A DNA stretch of 64,000 bases from Terriglobus albidus (GCF_008000815.1 NZ_CP042806.1:620001-684000), one strand, 5' to 3'; shown: positions 16,826 to 25,341, counted from the stretch's first letter. Notes: generated from the letters alone by a model not told the origin. Program-made: numbers and translations.

Positions 16826-17392
16826 ATGGACCGCCTCTGGACGCCCTGGCGTTACGCGTATATCACCAAGTCTGGCCCTTCGCAGCGCAAAGGCATTCCT
16901 GAGCCTCTCAATGCCTATCCTGACGACCAGGGATGCGTCTTCTGTAATCTCATCGCTTCGGTTGACTACGCCATCGAGCACGGCATGCCGGTGGATGAAG
17001 CGGAGCGTCACGGACACATCGTCGCGCGGGGAAAGTTCCACTACATTGCTCTAAATGCATTTCCCTATACCAGTGGTCATGTAATGGTGGTACCGTATCT
17101 GCACACGGACGCGCTCGCGAAACTTGACGTGGAATCAGCGCATGAGCTGATCGTCATGGCACAGCAGACCGAGCGGGCTATCCGTGCGACCTACCGTCCG
17201 GACGGGCTGAACTTTGGCCTGAACCTCGGAGAAGCTGCCGGGGCCGGCGTTGCGGCACACCTGCATCTCCACGGGCTGCCGCGATGGGTGGGGGATAACA
17301 ACTTCATGCCTGTGCTGGCTGAGACACGTATCCTGCCGGAAGATCTGGACGTCACCTGGCAGCGCCTGCGACAGGCCTTTCAGTCGCTGTAA
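16826..17392 (+). CDS. HIT-family nucleotide hydrolase/phosphorylase
   Basis: A 188-aa protein of the histidine-triad superfamily that acts on nucleotide phosphoanhydrides or phosphoramidates such as Ap4A. The triad is HLHLHGLPRW (H145, H147, H149), with the middle histidine expected to be nucleotidylated. CVFCNLIAS near the N-terminus resembles zinc-binding HIT proteins. LNAFPYTSGHVMVVPYLH is the conserved strand-turn region. ATG at 16826 follows directly after a short tandem-repeat array with no clear Shine-Dalgarno sequence. Substrate cannot be assigned from sequence. Confidence 0.88.
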   Translation: MDRLWTPWRYAYITKSGPSQRKGIPEPLNAYPDDQGCVFCNLIASVDYAIEHGMPVDEAERHGHIVARGKFHYIALNAFPYTSGHVMVVPYLHTDALAKLDVESAHELIVMAQQTERAIRATYRPDGLNFGLNLGEAAGAGVAAHLHLHGLPRWVGDNNFMPVLAETRILPEDLDVTWQRLRQAFQSL

Positions 17393-17448
17393 ATCTTTTC
17401 AGTCGCCTGTAAACGTACGTAGCACCAAATCGGGAATCAAATATCGAA

Positions 17449-17468
17449 TCTGTGACAGTAATCACAGA
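17449..17468. promoter_or_regulatory. CRP/FNR-type operator candidate
   Basis: TCTGTGACAGTAATCACAGA is a perfect inverted repeat containing TGTGA-N6-TCACA, identical to the core consensus for CRP. It lies downstream of the HIT gene and about 180 bp upstream of a small ORF. Confidence 0.5.
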
Positions 17469-17647
17469 CAACGCCACAAAACTGGTTCATTCTGTTGCAT
17501 ACACTGCAATCGCTGTGAGCAACAGGCCCCAAACTCAGTTGCATCTATCCATTCAGTAACGAACAGCCAGTACTTGCACGAAACCTAAACCACGCGATGT
17601 TCCTCGCCTTGTCTCGCCTGGAACGTCCCCGGCCCCGGAGGTGTACG

Positions 17648-17848
17648 ATGCAAAGCTCGCTCAAGGTACTACCCATCACCCCGACCGTCGCTGCAGCCTC
17701 ATTGATTGAACCTGAGGATGCGCGCATTACCGGCCAGACGCGGTCACTCCCGCGTCGGCTCCTTGCCTTGAATATGCCTTTGGATAATGTTCGCAAATCG
17801 GCCCTAAGTAGTACTCCCGTGTTGACGCCGCAAGCGCGCATTGCCTAG
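17648..17848 (+). CDS. Small protein of unknown function (66 aa)
   Basis: ATG at 17648 has a textbook GGAGG 7 bp upstream. The product begins MQSSLKVLPITPTVAAASLI, then has EPEDARITGQTRSLPRRLL and no membrane span or known motif. An intrinsic terminator follows 20 bp after the stop, and a CRP-type site lies upstream, so promoter-gene-terminator logic supports a real gene. No family was recognised. Confidence 0.45.
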   Translation: MQSSLKVLPITPTVAAASLIEPEDARITGQTRSLPRRLLALNMPLDNVRKSALSSTPVLTPQARIA

Positions 17849-17869
17849 GGGCGCCACCCCAAAAACAGC

Positions 17870-17904
17870 AAGGCCCAGAGAATATCTCCGGGCCTTTCGC
17901 ATTT
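17870..17904. terminator. Bidirectional intrinsic terminator
   Basis: AAGGCCCaGAG-aatat-CTCcGGGCCTT, with one A-C mismatch, is followed by TCGCATTT on the plus side and preceded by an A-rich stretch that becomes a T-tract on the minus strand. It sits between convergent genes. Confidence 0.8.
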
Positions 17905-17915
17905 AACGTTATCGA

Positions 17916-18452
17916 TTACTTGTTATCGGCAATCTTATCGGGCTCAGGCCGCATGCGGGTCGCCTCAAAGTTCACGACCTTCCATCCTCCACCTGCCTGA
18001 CGAGCATAGACGCGGGTGTAGAGATACTTCCCGTGCAGCGGACGCCCATCCATCTCACCATCGACATCCACTTGCGAGGTCACGACGGCCGTGCTTCCAT
18101 TGATGATTTTTACCTTCAGCTCATCGACATCCATACGGGTGATGTTGATCTTGCGGTTCGTTACGCGCTCGACCATCTGCTGCTTGGTCTGGACCATGCC
18201 GTTGGCGGAGATGCCGATGTAGTCGTCGGCCATCATCTTTGACATCGTGTCGGTATCGGCCCTCAACTGCGCCTGCCGCCATTGCTCTTCCAGCGCCTCA
18301 ATCTGCCGATGCGAATGGGGCTTATTCCCCGACGCAATCTTCCGTACGCCATTCACCGGGGCCATGCCCACCTGGCGAAAAACCTGCGCGTGAATGGCAA
18401 TTGGAGCCGCCACGGCCAAGGCCAGCATAGCGAATTTGACTGCGTACTTCAT
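17916..18452 (-). CDS. Secreted SnoaL/DUF4440-like (NTF2-fold) protein
   Basis: A 178-aa protein with a signal peptide (MKYAVKFAMLALAVAAPIAIHAQ). The mature part has the NTF2-like pattern of DUF4440: an N-terminal helix IEALEEQWRQAQLRADTDTMSKMMADDYIGISANG, then TAVVTSQVDVDGEMDGRPLHGKYLYTRVYARQAGGGWKVVNFEATR. Members fold as cone-shaped domains; many have no known ligand. The start at 18452 is chosen because it begins the signal peptide; the open frame continues upstream into repeat DNA. Confidence 0.8.
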   Translation of the reverse strand: MKYAVKFAMLALAVAAPIAIHAQVFRQVGMAPVNGVRKIASGNKPHSHRQIEALEEQWRQAQLRADTDTMSKMMADDYIGISANGMVQTKQQMVERVTNRKINITRMDVDELKVKIINGSTAVVTSQVDVDGEMDGRPLHGKYLYTRVYARQAGGGWKVVNFEATRMRPEPDKIADNK

Positions 18453-19136
18453 CGGTAAGGTGTACGGAGTGTAGCCCTGTTTTCTCCGCAAAGTCAAAAG
18501 AACTTTTAGTAACCAACTACCACTTTCGCTGCACACTCTGATGCCGCGATTCAGTAATGGGAAGCCCCTGCAAAAAGTAATGATCCGGGCGCATTTCTCC
18601 TGATTGGAAGCGCGCTGTGGGGGCGCTAACAATTGGAAGTTAAACGTTGAAAGTTGAAGATGTGCGGCATGGGTTGGGCGGGATTCGCTGCATCCCCTGG
18701 AGCACCGTGGATCGAGCGTCCTGAAATCACACATGGCCCTACTACCGTCCTGCTATTAGAACGCCGCGCGGAAGGAGAAGGTTATCCGGATTGAAGCGCG
18801 ATTCATCTCCGGCTTGTCATTTCATAGTGCAGTGAACGGAGCAGGATGCGGATGAGTTGAGAGTCCCAACAATGAGGGGTAAGTAGACTTTCCCCGTTGC
18901 GCAAGCGCAACCATTTCGCACCGTAGGTGCGAACGCCTTGCTTAAGGGGACGGCTTCAGCCGTCCCATAGGAACGCCTATAGAGACAGCGGTTTTAACCG
19001 CTGAGGGCAAAAGTTCGACAGTCAGCCCATTCCGCAGTGACCGAAGGGGACGGAGACATCTGCTTCTCTACCGACACACTTCCAGCAACCCACACCGCAC
19101 GTCTTCAACGCTTGACGTCAACGTTCCCGCCCCAAA
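18453..19136. other. Gene-free region with repeats
   Basis: About 680 bp without a convincing gene. It holds one GTTGAAA-type array (18635-18660) and a composite of three hairpins (18915-19002). The rest shows nothing recognisable. Confidence 0.6.
18915..19002. repeat. Composite hairpin repeat, unoccupied copy
   Basis: Three perfect hairpins in series: TTCGCACC-gta-GGTGCGAA (18915-18933), GGGACGGCT-tc-AGCCGTCCC (18947-18966) and AGCGGTT-tt-AACCGCT (18987-19002), with CGCCTTGCTT between the first two. The same order occurs at 49251-50620, where the second hairpin is split by an insertion sequence. Confidence 0.75.
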
Positions 19137-19162
19137 AGCAAAAAGCCCGCGGGAACGCGGGC
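19137..19162 (-). terminator. Intrinsic terminator of purA
   Basis: On the minus strand, GCCCGCG-ttcc-CGCGGGC is followed by TTTTTGC, 22 bp after the purA stop. Confidence 0.85.
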
Positions 19163-19184
19163 CTCAGCTCCATCCCAAACTTCC

Positions 19185-20498
19185 TTACCCAATAACGCTG
19201 GCAGCGAATTCTGGCAGAACCATCGTCTGTTCGCGATCCGGGCCGGTGGAGACCATACCGATCTTCGCGCCAGTCTCCTTCTCCAGGAACTTCAGATACT
19301 CCTGCGCCTTCGTGGGCAGCTTGTCGAACTCGGTGATGCCCTCGGTCGACTCCGCCCAGCCGGGCAGCGTGGTGTAGACGGGCTCCAGAGCCTCCAGGCC
19401 GCGAACGTCGGCAGGGATGGTGTCGATGACCTTGCCGTCGAGCTTGTAGGAGGTGCAGACCGGAATCTCCTTCAGCGAGTCCAGCACGTCCATCTTTGTC
19501 ACGACCAGCCACTCGGTGCCGTTGATCATGTTGCTGTAGCGCAGGATCGGCAGATCCATCCAGCCGCAGCGGCGCGGACGTCCAGTGGAGGCGCCATACT
19601 CATTGCCGCGCTTGCGCAGCTCCTCACCCATCTCGCCATGAATCTCGGTCGGGAACGGACCCTCGCCCACGCGAGTGACGTAAGCCTTGGTCACGCCGAT
19701 GACAGTCCCAATGGCCGTCGGCCCGACGCCGGTGCCGATCACGGCTCCGCCTGCCGTAGCCGAGGAGCTGGTGACAAAGGGATAGGTGCCATGGTCGATG
19801 TCCAGCAGCGCACCCTGTGCGCCCTCGAACATAATCCGCTTCCCTGCCTTCAGGCTGTCATTCATCAGGGTAGCGGTATCGGTCACGTACGGCGCCACCT
19901 GCTCGGCGTAGCGGGCGTACTCTTCGTAGATCTTGGCCGGGTTCAGCGGCTCGGTGCCCCACAGCGCGTGCGCGATGGAGTTCTTCTCATGGCATGCATT
20001 GGTGATGTGGGTGCGCAGCAGCGCCGAGTTCAGCAGGTCGATCACCCGCAGGCCGTTGCGGTGCATCTTGTCTTCGTAGGCGGGTCCGATGCCGCGGCTG
20101 GTGGTGCCGATCTTCGTGCGCCCGGGGGCGTTCTCGGCGGCCAGCTCGATCATGCGGTGGTAAGGCAAGATCACCTGGGCACGGTCGCTGACAAAGAGCT
20201 GCCCGTCGACCGGCAGACCGGCCTCCTTCAGCATCTTCACCTCGGTCAGAAAGGCGGCAGGGTCCATTACGACGCCATTGCCGATCACGCTGAGGCAGTC
20301 CGGCCGCAGCACGCCGCAGGGGATCAGATGCAGGACGTACTTCTTCCCTTTGATGATGACCGTGTGCCCGGCATTGTGCCCGCCGGCATACCGCGCCACC
20401 ACCTGAAACTTCTCTGAGAGGACATCGACAATCTTGCCCTTGCCCTCATCGCCCCACTGTGCGCCCAGTACTACCGCCGATTGCTTGAGAGATGCCAC
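19185..20498 (-). CDS. purA: Adenylosuccinate synthetase
   Basis: PurA (437 aa) joins IMP and aspartate using GTP in the first committed step to AMP. GAQWGDEGKGK is the N-terminal P-loop with the catalytic Asp. Other signatures are HLIPCGVLRPD, GTTSRGIGPAYEDK, FEGAQGALLDIDHGTYPFVTSS, and the C-terminal GTP-binding TKMDVLDSL. The GTG at 20498 with GGAG 6 bp upstream gives the usual length; the frame is open for 45 more codons upstream but that part is not PurA-like. A clear terminator follows. Confidence 0.97.
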   Translation of the reverse strand: MASLKQSAVVLGAQWGDEGKGKIVDVLSEKFQVVARYAGGHNAGHTVIIKGKKYVLHLIPCGVLRPDCLSVIGNGVVMDPAAFLTEVKMLKEAGLPVDGQLFVSDRAQVILPYHRMIELAAENAPGRTKIGTTSRGIGPAYEDKMHRNGLRVIDLLNSALLRTHITNACHEKNSIAHALWGTEPLNPAKIYEEYARYAEQVAPYVTDTATLMNDSLKAGKRIMFEGAQGALLDIDHGTYPFVTSSSATAGGAVIGTGVGPTAIGTVIGVTKAYVTRVGEGPFPTEIHGEMGEELRKRGNEYGASTGRPRRCGWMDLPILRYSNMINGTEWLVVTKMDVLDSLKEIPVCTSYKLDGKVIDTIPADVRGLEALEPVYTTLPGWAESTEGITEFDKLPTKAQEYLKFLEKETGAKIGMVSTGPDREQTMVLPEFAASVIG

Positions 20499-20720
20499 AG
20501 GTACTCCAAAAAAGGAATCGGGCGATTGGGTCGCCCGATTCCTAATTTTATATCTCCGCAACGAAATTCTGCCGGATATTGCGTTACACCGCTGTGGAGG
20601 AAGGCGGCCAAAGAGGTTATTTCTGCTGTTCAAGTTCCGCGTTTACGCGGGCACCAGATCCGCTGACATCTACGTTCCTTGAGAACGATAGTTGGATCCA
20701 TTCCGCTTGTGGAGGGCAAC

Positions 20721-21368
20721 TCACTCTTTCGCGAATCGCACATTCTCTTTCACTCGCTCCATCAATTCCTTTTCAATCTCCAGCCATTGCGCATTTCCGC
20801 GTCCACTCGGCATCAATTCTTCCGCGGTAAATCCGGTCTCCTTCAGATCCTCGGCGTAGATCACCATCAGCTCGCGCCGTTTGGTGGCGTCGGTCAGGTG
20901 GACCAGGCGGACGTTCATCATGCCTGCGGGTTCGGTGTATCCGTGGGCGTGCAGCATGGCCTGCACCTTGGCGGCGTCGCTGCCCTCTTTTGCCGGCTGT
21001 GAAGGGCCGAAGCGTGGTCTTACGTCGAACTTCATGCCGCCCAGCTCCAGCGTGCGTTCGAATTTGTAGCCGTAGGTTGCGTTGGGAGTGCTTGGTAGAT
21101 ATCCCTCGAACTGGATCCAGTACAGCCGCTTCACCACCCGCTGCGCATCGGCCTCCACGAAGAGATGGATCTCGCAATCCGCCACGCCATACAGCACGAA
21201 GTGCTCCGCGCCGAGATAGATCGCCTGTTTCGGCAGCGCGATGTGCACCGCCGGGTCGTGCTGCGAGACGACGACGTTGCCGGTGACGGTTCGCTCAGGC
21301 GGCGGAGTTTGTGCCGTAGCGATTCCGCAGAGCGTTGCCAGGGTTGTGACGATCAGGACTCTCTTCAA
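20721..21368 (-). CDS. Secreted protein of unknown function
   Basis: A 215-aa protein with an N-terminal signal peptide (MKRVLIVTTLATLCGIATAQ). The TTG start at 21368 has GGAGGAG 9 bp upstream; the longer frame from 21425 would bury the signal peptide. The mature part contains YWIQFEGYLPSTPNATYGY and MMNVRLVHLTDATKRRELMVIYAEDL. These look like a compact alpha/beta periplasmic domain but match no family I can name. It is monocistronic as far as visible. Confidence 0.7.
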   Translation of the reverse strand: MKRVLIVTTLATLCGIATAQTPPPERTVTGNVVVSQHDPAVHIALPKQAIYLGAEHFVLYGVADCEIHLFVEADAQRVVKRLYWIQFEGYLPSTPNATYGYKFERTLELGGMKFDVRPRFGPSQPAKEGSDAAKVQAMLHAHGYTEPAGMMNVRLVHLTDATKRRELMVIYAEDLKETGFTAEELMPSGRGNAQWLEIEKELMERVKENVRFAKE

Positions 21369-21495
21369 GGCGACGGTCTCCTCCGTACGGAAGGTTACGA
21401 AGAGCAGCGTGTGGTGGTTCCTCAAACACCGTTATCCGGTTTCCTTGTCCTCCCCGGCTGCGGCAATCTCGTCAAAAGTTGCAAGGATTCACTCC

Positions 21496-21606
21496 ATGTT
21501 GAAATTCATTCGTCGCCTGATCGGTCGTCTGATCGCGAAGTGGCGATCCATTCCTCCGCTTACCAAAGAAGAGGAAGACGAAGAAAACCAGACTTTTACC
21601 TTCTAG
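21496..21606 (+). CDS. Small amphipathic protein (36 aa)
   Basis: ATG at 21496 has AAGGA 9 bp upstream. The product has a cationic, hydrophobic N-terminal helix (MLKFIRRLIGRLIAKWRS) followed by an acidic tail (LTKEEEDEENQTFTF). The layout resembles small membrane-associated peptides such as type I toxins or small regulators. Divergent from the secreted-protein gene at 20721-21368. No homology was recognised. Confidence 0.4.
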   Translation: MLKFIRRLIGRLIAKWRSIPPLTKEEEDEENQTFTF

Positions 21607-21666
21607 CTAGGTCTTCAATGCTTCGTGTCTGTCGCCATGCGTGTCAGGGAACCGGCGCCGGGGGCT

Positions 21667-21793
21667 GGGTGCCCTATATACGCGCGGCGTGGTCCAGACG
21701 AGCTTCGTTCGTTTGAGGTGCAAGCTGCGAAACAAAAGATGGATCGAGCTGGCGCTCGATCTCCCACATAAGCTTCGCGTATGTGGGGCACCC
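21667..21793. repeat. GGGTGCCC...GGGCACCC dispersed repeat, copy c
   Basis: It begins CTGGGTGCCC, contains GATCGAGCTGGCGCTCGAT, and ends CATAAGCTTCGCGTATGTGG then GGCACCC. It is followed at 21851-21895 by a run of CAACTGGCAACTGG/AACTTTTAACTTGC units immediately upstream of gpx. Confidence 0.75.
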
Positions 21794-21850
21794 GGTCGTC
21801 ATCTTTGCCGCTGAGTACTTGTAATCCGTCGGGTCCGGACTACGAGCCCT

Positions 21851-21895
21851 CAACTGGCAACTGGGCACGTTCAACTTTTAACTTGCAACTTCTAG
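21851..21895. repeat. AACTKGC/AACTTTT short tandem array upstream of gpx
   Basis: Seven-base units in CAACTGGCAACTGG and TTCAACTTTTAACTTGCAAC, ending in CTTCTAGCC 25 bp before the gpx start codon. Confidence 0.55.
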
Positions 21896-21920
21896 CCCCT
21901 CCCCAGAGCATCCAAATCAC

Positions 21921-22469
21921 ATGGCAAACCTGCAGACCATCCCGCTGGAGACCATCACCAACCAGCCCACCACCCTCGCCGAGTACGTCGGCAAGGTGCT
22001 GCTGATCGTCAACGTCGCCTCCAAATGCGGCTTGACGCCGCAGTACTCCGGGCTGGAATCACTGTATGAGCGTTTTCACGATCGCGGCCTGGTGGTCCTC
22101 GGCTTCCCCGCCAACGACTTCGGAGGTCAGGAGCCCGGCACGAACCAGGAGATTGCCAAGTTCTGCTCACTGACCTACGACGTCAGCTTCCCCATGTTCG
22201 CCAAGATCGGTGTGACCGGACCGGGGAAACACCCGCTCTATCAGGAACTTACGAGCGCTCTGCCGCAGGCCATTTCGACCACCGGGTTCGACTTTGCGGG
22301 CGACCTGCGCAACTACGGTACTGAGCCCAATCAGCCGCCGGAGCTGCTCTGGAACTTCGAAAAGTTCCTCATCAGTCGTACCGGAGAGCCGGTAGCCCGG
22401 TTTGCCCCGGATACCACGCCCGACGACCCGACCCTGATCGCCGCGATTGAGGCGGAGTTGGAGAAATAG
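21921..22469 (+). CDS. Glutathione-peroxidase-family (thiol) peroxidase
   Basis: A 182-aa cysteine-type GPx. NVASKCGLTPQY carries the peroxidatic Cys (C36) in place of selenocysteine, GFPANDFGGQEPGTNQEI the catalytic Gln (Q70), and LWNFEKFLI the catalytic Trp and Asn. Bacterial members normally use thioredoxin as reductant and detoxify H2O2 and organic hydroperoxides in the cytoplasm. No signal peptide. ATG at 21921 follows a tandem-repeat array without an obvious Shine-Dalgarno sequence. Confidence 0.93.
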   Translation: MANLQTIPLETITNQPTTLAEYVGKVLLIVNVASKCGLTPQYSGLESLYERFHDRGLVVLGFPANDFGGQEPGTNQEIAKFCSLTYDVSFPMFAKIGVTGPGKHPLYQELTSALPQAISTTGFDFAGDLRNYGTEPNQPPELLWNFEKFLISRTGEPVARFAPDTTPDDPTLIAAIEAELEK

Positions 22470-22622
22470 CTGGGTCTTATAGAGCGGCTCTTCAGGCCTT
22501 GTTTCGCCCGGATACCTGGGGCGTTGCGCAGGCTGATCTAGAACGCATCTCCACCCCAGCGAACAAGTTCGCCGGGAGTCCCGGTCCTTCAGCGTTCCAA
22601 GCCATGGCACTCTTTTTGATTT

Positions 22623-22712
22623 GTCATTTCGCAGCGAAGCGGAGAAATCTGCTTTTTTACCGATGTTCCTTGCCTAAGTAAAACCTTTAAAAGCAGATCC
22701 CTACGGGATGAC
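22623..22712. repeat. Dispersed GTCAT...ATGAC repeat copy
   Basis: GTCATTTCGCAGCGAAGCGG through AGATCTGC-type modules to CTACGGGATGAC; the inner GCAGAT and AAAAGC segments pair. It is the main content of the 545-bp gpx-dnaN gap, together with an ATTCAACC-type array at 22851-22881. Confidence 0.6.
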
Positions 22713-22850
22713 AAACAAAAAACTATCGCGCATAGCGCGATAGCCGGGGACCCCGGTCCTTCCGCGCTCCGAGCTATGGCAACCCGTGTGGGGACAAGCC
22801 CAAAACTGGCAGAATACGGTCAGTTGGCGTTTCCAAGCTGCCGGCCACGA

Positions 22851-22881
22851 TTCAACCATTCGACTATCCAACCATTCAACA
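22851..22881. repeat. ATTCAAC short tandem array upstream of dnaN
   Basis: Units ATTCAACC, ATTCGACT, ATCCAACC, ATTCAAC in tandem, about 135 bp upstream of the dnaN start codon. Confidence 0.55.
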
Positions 22882-22936
22882 TTTACTCCCTTTTTGCACA
22901 ACTGCTTTCTTTCTGCAATCCTCGCTACAATCAAGC

Positions 22937-22947
22937 TGTTCCACGTG
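22937..22947. promoter_or_regulatory. parS-like partial site upstream of dnaN
   Basis: TGTTCCACGTG matches the first 11 bases of the five full parS sites, including the CACGTG core, but the right arm (TGTTG) is lost. It is probably degenerate, or chance. Confidence 0.3.
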
Positions 22948-23014
22948 TGTTGACGAACTGGTACAGTGTTGCCAAACGCACGTCAAGGTTTCACCATCGG
23001 GAGACACTTCTGCC

Positions 23015-24193
23015 ATGACGACCACCGCAACCCCGCTTCAAGCTGCAGCATCCGCGGCTCCCTCCGGCAATCTCGAAATCTCTATCTCCCGCGGCGATCT
23101 GCTGCGTGAGCTGACGGCCGCACAGTCGGTGGTGGAACGTAAGACGACGATCCCCATTCTGTCGAACTTCCTCTTCGAGGCTGACGACGACCGCCTGACC
23201 ATCACCGCCACCGATCTCGATCAGTCCCTGCGCACCTCCACCACCGCCAAGGTGAAGAAGCCCGGCGCGTGCACCATCCCCGCGCGCAAGCTGTATGACT
23301 ACATCAAGCTGCTGCCCGAGGGCGAGATCAGCATCAAGCTGATGGATAACCACTGGGTGCAGATCCGTGCCGGCCGCTCCAACACCAAGATGGTGGGCAT
23401 GGCCCGCGCCAACTTCCCCACCGTTCCCGAGTTTCCCGAGACCGGCGCCCTGAAGGTCAACGTCGCTGCCCTGCGCAGCATGATCTCCAAGACCATCTTC
23501 GCCATCTCCAACGAGGAGTCGCGCTACACCCTCAACGGCGCTCTGCTGGTTCTCAAGTCCGAGTCCATGGCCATGGTCGCCACCGACGGTCACCGCCTGG
23601 CTCACATCGAGCGCTTCGGCGAGACCATCTCCGGCGTCTCCGGCGAGAAGAAGACCCTCATCCCGCGCAAGTGCCTGGGCGAGTTGTCCTCGCTGCTAGC
23701 GAACACCGAAGACGACACCCTCGAGTTCGCCGACGACGAGCAGACCCTCTACTTCCGCATCGGCGGACGCGTGCTGACCAGCCGCAAACTGACCGGCCAG
23801 TTCCCCAACTACGAGGCCGTTCTGCCGCGCGATAACAACAAGTTCGTTATCGTCCGCAGCGAAGACCTGATGGGAGCCATCCAGCGCGTCGCCCAGTTCG
23901 CCGACGAGCGCTCCGGAGCCATCAAGATCCGCATGGAGCAGAACGAGCTGAAGATCTCCTCCTCGTCCACCGACTCCGGCGAGTCGGAAGATACCATCGA
24001 GACCCCCTACAGCTACGATCCGCTGGTCGTCGGCTTCAACTCCGCTTATCTGCTGGACTTTCTCAAGGCCATCGGCAACACCGGCGAGGTCCGCCTCGAA
24101 TTCAAGGACGCCCAGTCCGCCGGCCAGATGCGCCCCGAAGAAAGCGGCGAAGACTCCAAGTACCGCTACATCCTCATGCCCATGCGCATCTGA
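23015..24193 (+). CDS. dnaN: DNA polymerase III sliding clamp, beta subunit
   Basis: DnaN (392 aa) is the ring clamp that tethers replicative polymerase to DNA. It has three repeated clamp domains, with signatures TIPILSNFLFEADDDRLTITATDLD, SRYTLNGALLVL, MVATDGHRLAHIE and KYRYILMPMRI at the end (the canonical MPMR C-terminus that closes the protein-binding cleft). An extra N-terminal ~20 residues rich in Ala/Thr precede the first strand. No dnaA or recF neighbours are present, so the usual dnaA-dnaN operon is broken up here. A strong terminator follows. Confidence 0.97.
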   Translation: MTTTATPLQAAASAAPSGNLEISISRGDLLRELTAAQSVVERKTTIPILSNFLFEADDDRLTITATDLDQSLRTSTTAKVKKPGACTIPARKLYDYIKLLPEGEISIKLMDNHWVQIRAGRSNTKMVGMARANFPTVPEFPETGALKVNVAALRSMISKTIFAISNEESRYTLNGALLVLKSESMAMVATDGHRLAHIERFGETISGVSGEKKTLIPRKCLGELSSLLANTEDDTLEFADDEQTLYFRIGGRVLTSRKLTGQFPNYEAVLPRDNNKFVIVRSEDLMGAIQRVAQFADERSGAIKIRMEQNELKISSSSTDSGESEDTIETPYSYDPLVVGFNSAYLLDFLKAIGNTGEVRLEFKDAQSAGQMRPEESGEDSKYRYILMPMRI

Positions 24194-24225
24194 GACTGGC
24201 GTTCAGGCGGAGCGCGCTTCGCGCG

Positions 24226-24260
24226 AAGGCCCGGCAGAATGCCGGGCCTTGTCGTTTCTT
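24226..24260 (+). terminator. Intrinsic terminator of dnaN
   Basis: AAGGCCCGGC-agaat-GCCGGGCCTT is a perfect 10-bp stem followed by GTCGTTTCTT, 32 bp after the stop codon. Confidence 0.88.
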
Positions 24261-24275
24261 GATCCAGCACAGACT

Positions 24276-24433
24276 GGGTGCCCCATATCTGCGAAGCAGA
24301 TGTGGGCATTCGCGCTTGGCGCGAACCGCTTTTTTGTTTTGTCATCCCGTAGGGATCTGCTTTCCGACCCGTCAAAGACGGGATCGAGCTTCGCTCGATA
24401 CTCCCACATAAGCTTCGCGTATGTGGGGCACCC
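24276..24433. repeat. GGGTGCCC...GGGCACCC dispersed repeat, copy d
   Basis: This long copy contains GGGCATTCGCGCTTGGCGCG, GTCATCCCGTAGGGATCTGC and GATCGAGCTTCGCTCGAT, and ends CATAAGCTTCGCGTATGTGG then GGCACCC. It fills most of the gap between dnaN and the next (minus-strand) gene. Confidence 0.75.
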
Positions 24434-24450
24434 TCCGTGCCTTCATCCAG

Positions 24451-24900
24451 CTAGCAACCAGACAAAAACAGGCTCCTCAACTCTTCAATCCGCTCCGTAC
24501 TCAGCAGCTTCCGTTGCCTTTCCAGCAGCACCACCCATCCATCCTCGGCGCGCATCTCGATCCCTCGCGGTATTGACCAGATCACACCGGTAGCAGCGTC
24601 ATGCCGGGCTGCCATCAATGTCAGCGGATGCCTCTCGCGTCCGAAACCGATCTCGGCATCCATCACGATGACGTAGCTATGGCCGTGCCGCCAGAAGATA
24701 CAGTGGCGGCCCTGGCCCCAGTTCAGATCATCGGTCATGGAGAAGGGAAAGTCCTGAGGTATCTCGTCATCGGGAAAGTCCCCGCCGGTCTGCTGTGCGT
24801 ACCGCAGCATCTGGCCGCGCCGTCCGCCGCCCATTTGAAGCTTGGGCAGCATCAGTGCTACCAGCAGCAGGACGGAAACCAGGACAAAAAAAGCAAGCAT
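24451..24900 (-). CDS. Membrane-anchored protein of unknown function
   Basis: A 149-aa protein with an N-terminal membrane anchor (MLAFFVLVSVLLLVALMLP) and a soluble domain containing NWGQGRHCIFWRHGHSYVIVMDAEIGFGRERHPLTLM and WVVLLERQRKLL. No family was recognised. Its TAG stop codon is formed by CTAGCAACCAG on the plus strand, the unit of a short tandem repeat seen at other gene ends in this window. Confidence 0.6.
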   Translation of the reverse strand: MLAFFVLVSVLLLVALMLPKLQMGGGRRGQMLRYAQQTGGDFPDDEIPQDFPFSMTDDLNWGQGRHCIFWRHGHSYVIVMDAEIGFGRERHPLTLMAARHDAATGVIWSIPRGIEMRAEDGWVVLLERQRKLLSTERIEELRSLFLSGC

Positions 24901-24986
24901 TCCGCTGTGATTGTCGCACCAAGAGAGTCAACGGGGCATCCGGAACGATACTTCCAGCCAGGTCCGAGCTTGGCTAAGCTGCCAGC

Positions 24987-25127
24987 ATGGTAATGAATCC
25001 ACAATCCGTATTTGCTGCTGTGGTGGAAGCGCACGACGCCTGGTTCGACGCCAACGTCCTCGCCGCCCTCGAAGACAGCAACTCCGCGGAACCCATCCGC
25101 GAAGAAGAACTGGTCGAGACCTACTAG
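24987..25127 (+). CDS. Small acidic protein (46 aa)
   Basis: ATG at 24987, stop at 25125-25127. The product reads MVMNPQSVFAAVVEAHDAWF, then DANVLAALEDSNSAEPI and an acidic end REEELVETY. Codon choice (GC-rich third positions) is like that of its neighbours. The Shine-Dalgarno sequence is weak. Not recognised as any family. Confidence 0.35.
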   Translation: MVMNPQSVFAAVVEAHDAWFDANVLAALEDSNSAEPIREEELVETY

Positions 25128-25182
25128 GTCTTTGGCAGCACGAGCGAGTCGTGGTGTCCATGAGGGCTCGTGTGTGGGGACT

Positions 25183-25341
25183 TGGTTGAATAGTTGAATG
25201 GTGGGCTCGTCGCGAGTTCACGCGGCTCCGCTTCCCTGGACGTCCTTTAAACGCAAAAAGGGCGAGCCTCGCATAAGCGAAACCCACCCTCTCTGAACAA
25301 GCAAGAAACTATTCAACCATTCAACAATTCCACCATTCAAC
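25183..25341. repeat. Inverted pair of GTTGAATR-type arrays
   Basis: GGTTGAATAGTTGAATGGTG at 25183-25203 is mirrored by CTATTCAACCATTCAAC and CAATTCCACCATTCAAC at 25309-25341, which ends one base before the glyA hairpin. Between them there is no gene. Confidence 0.65.
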
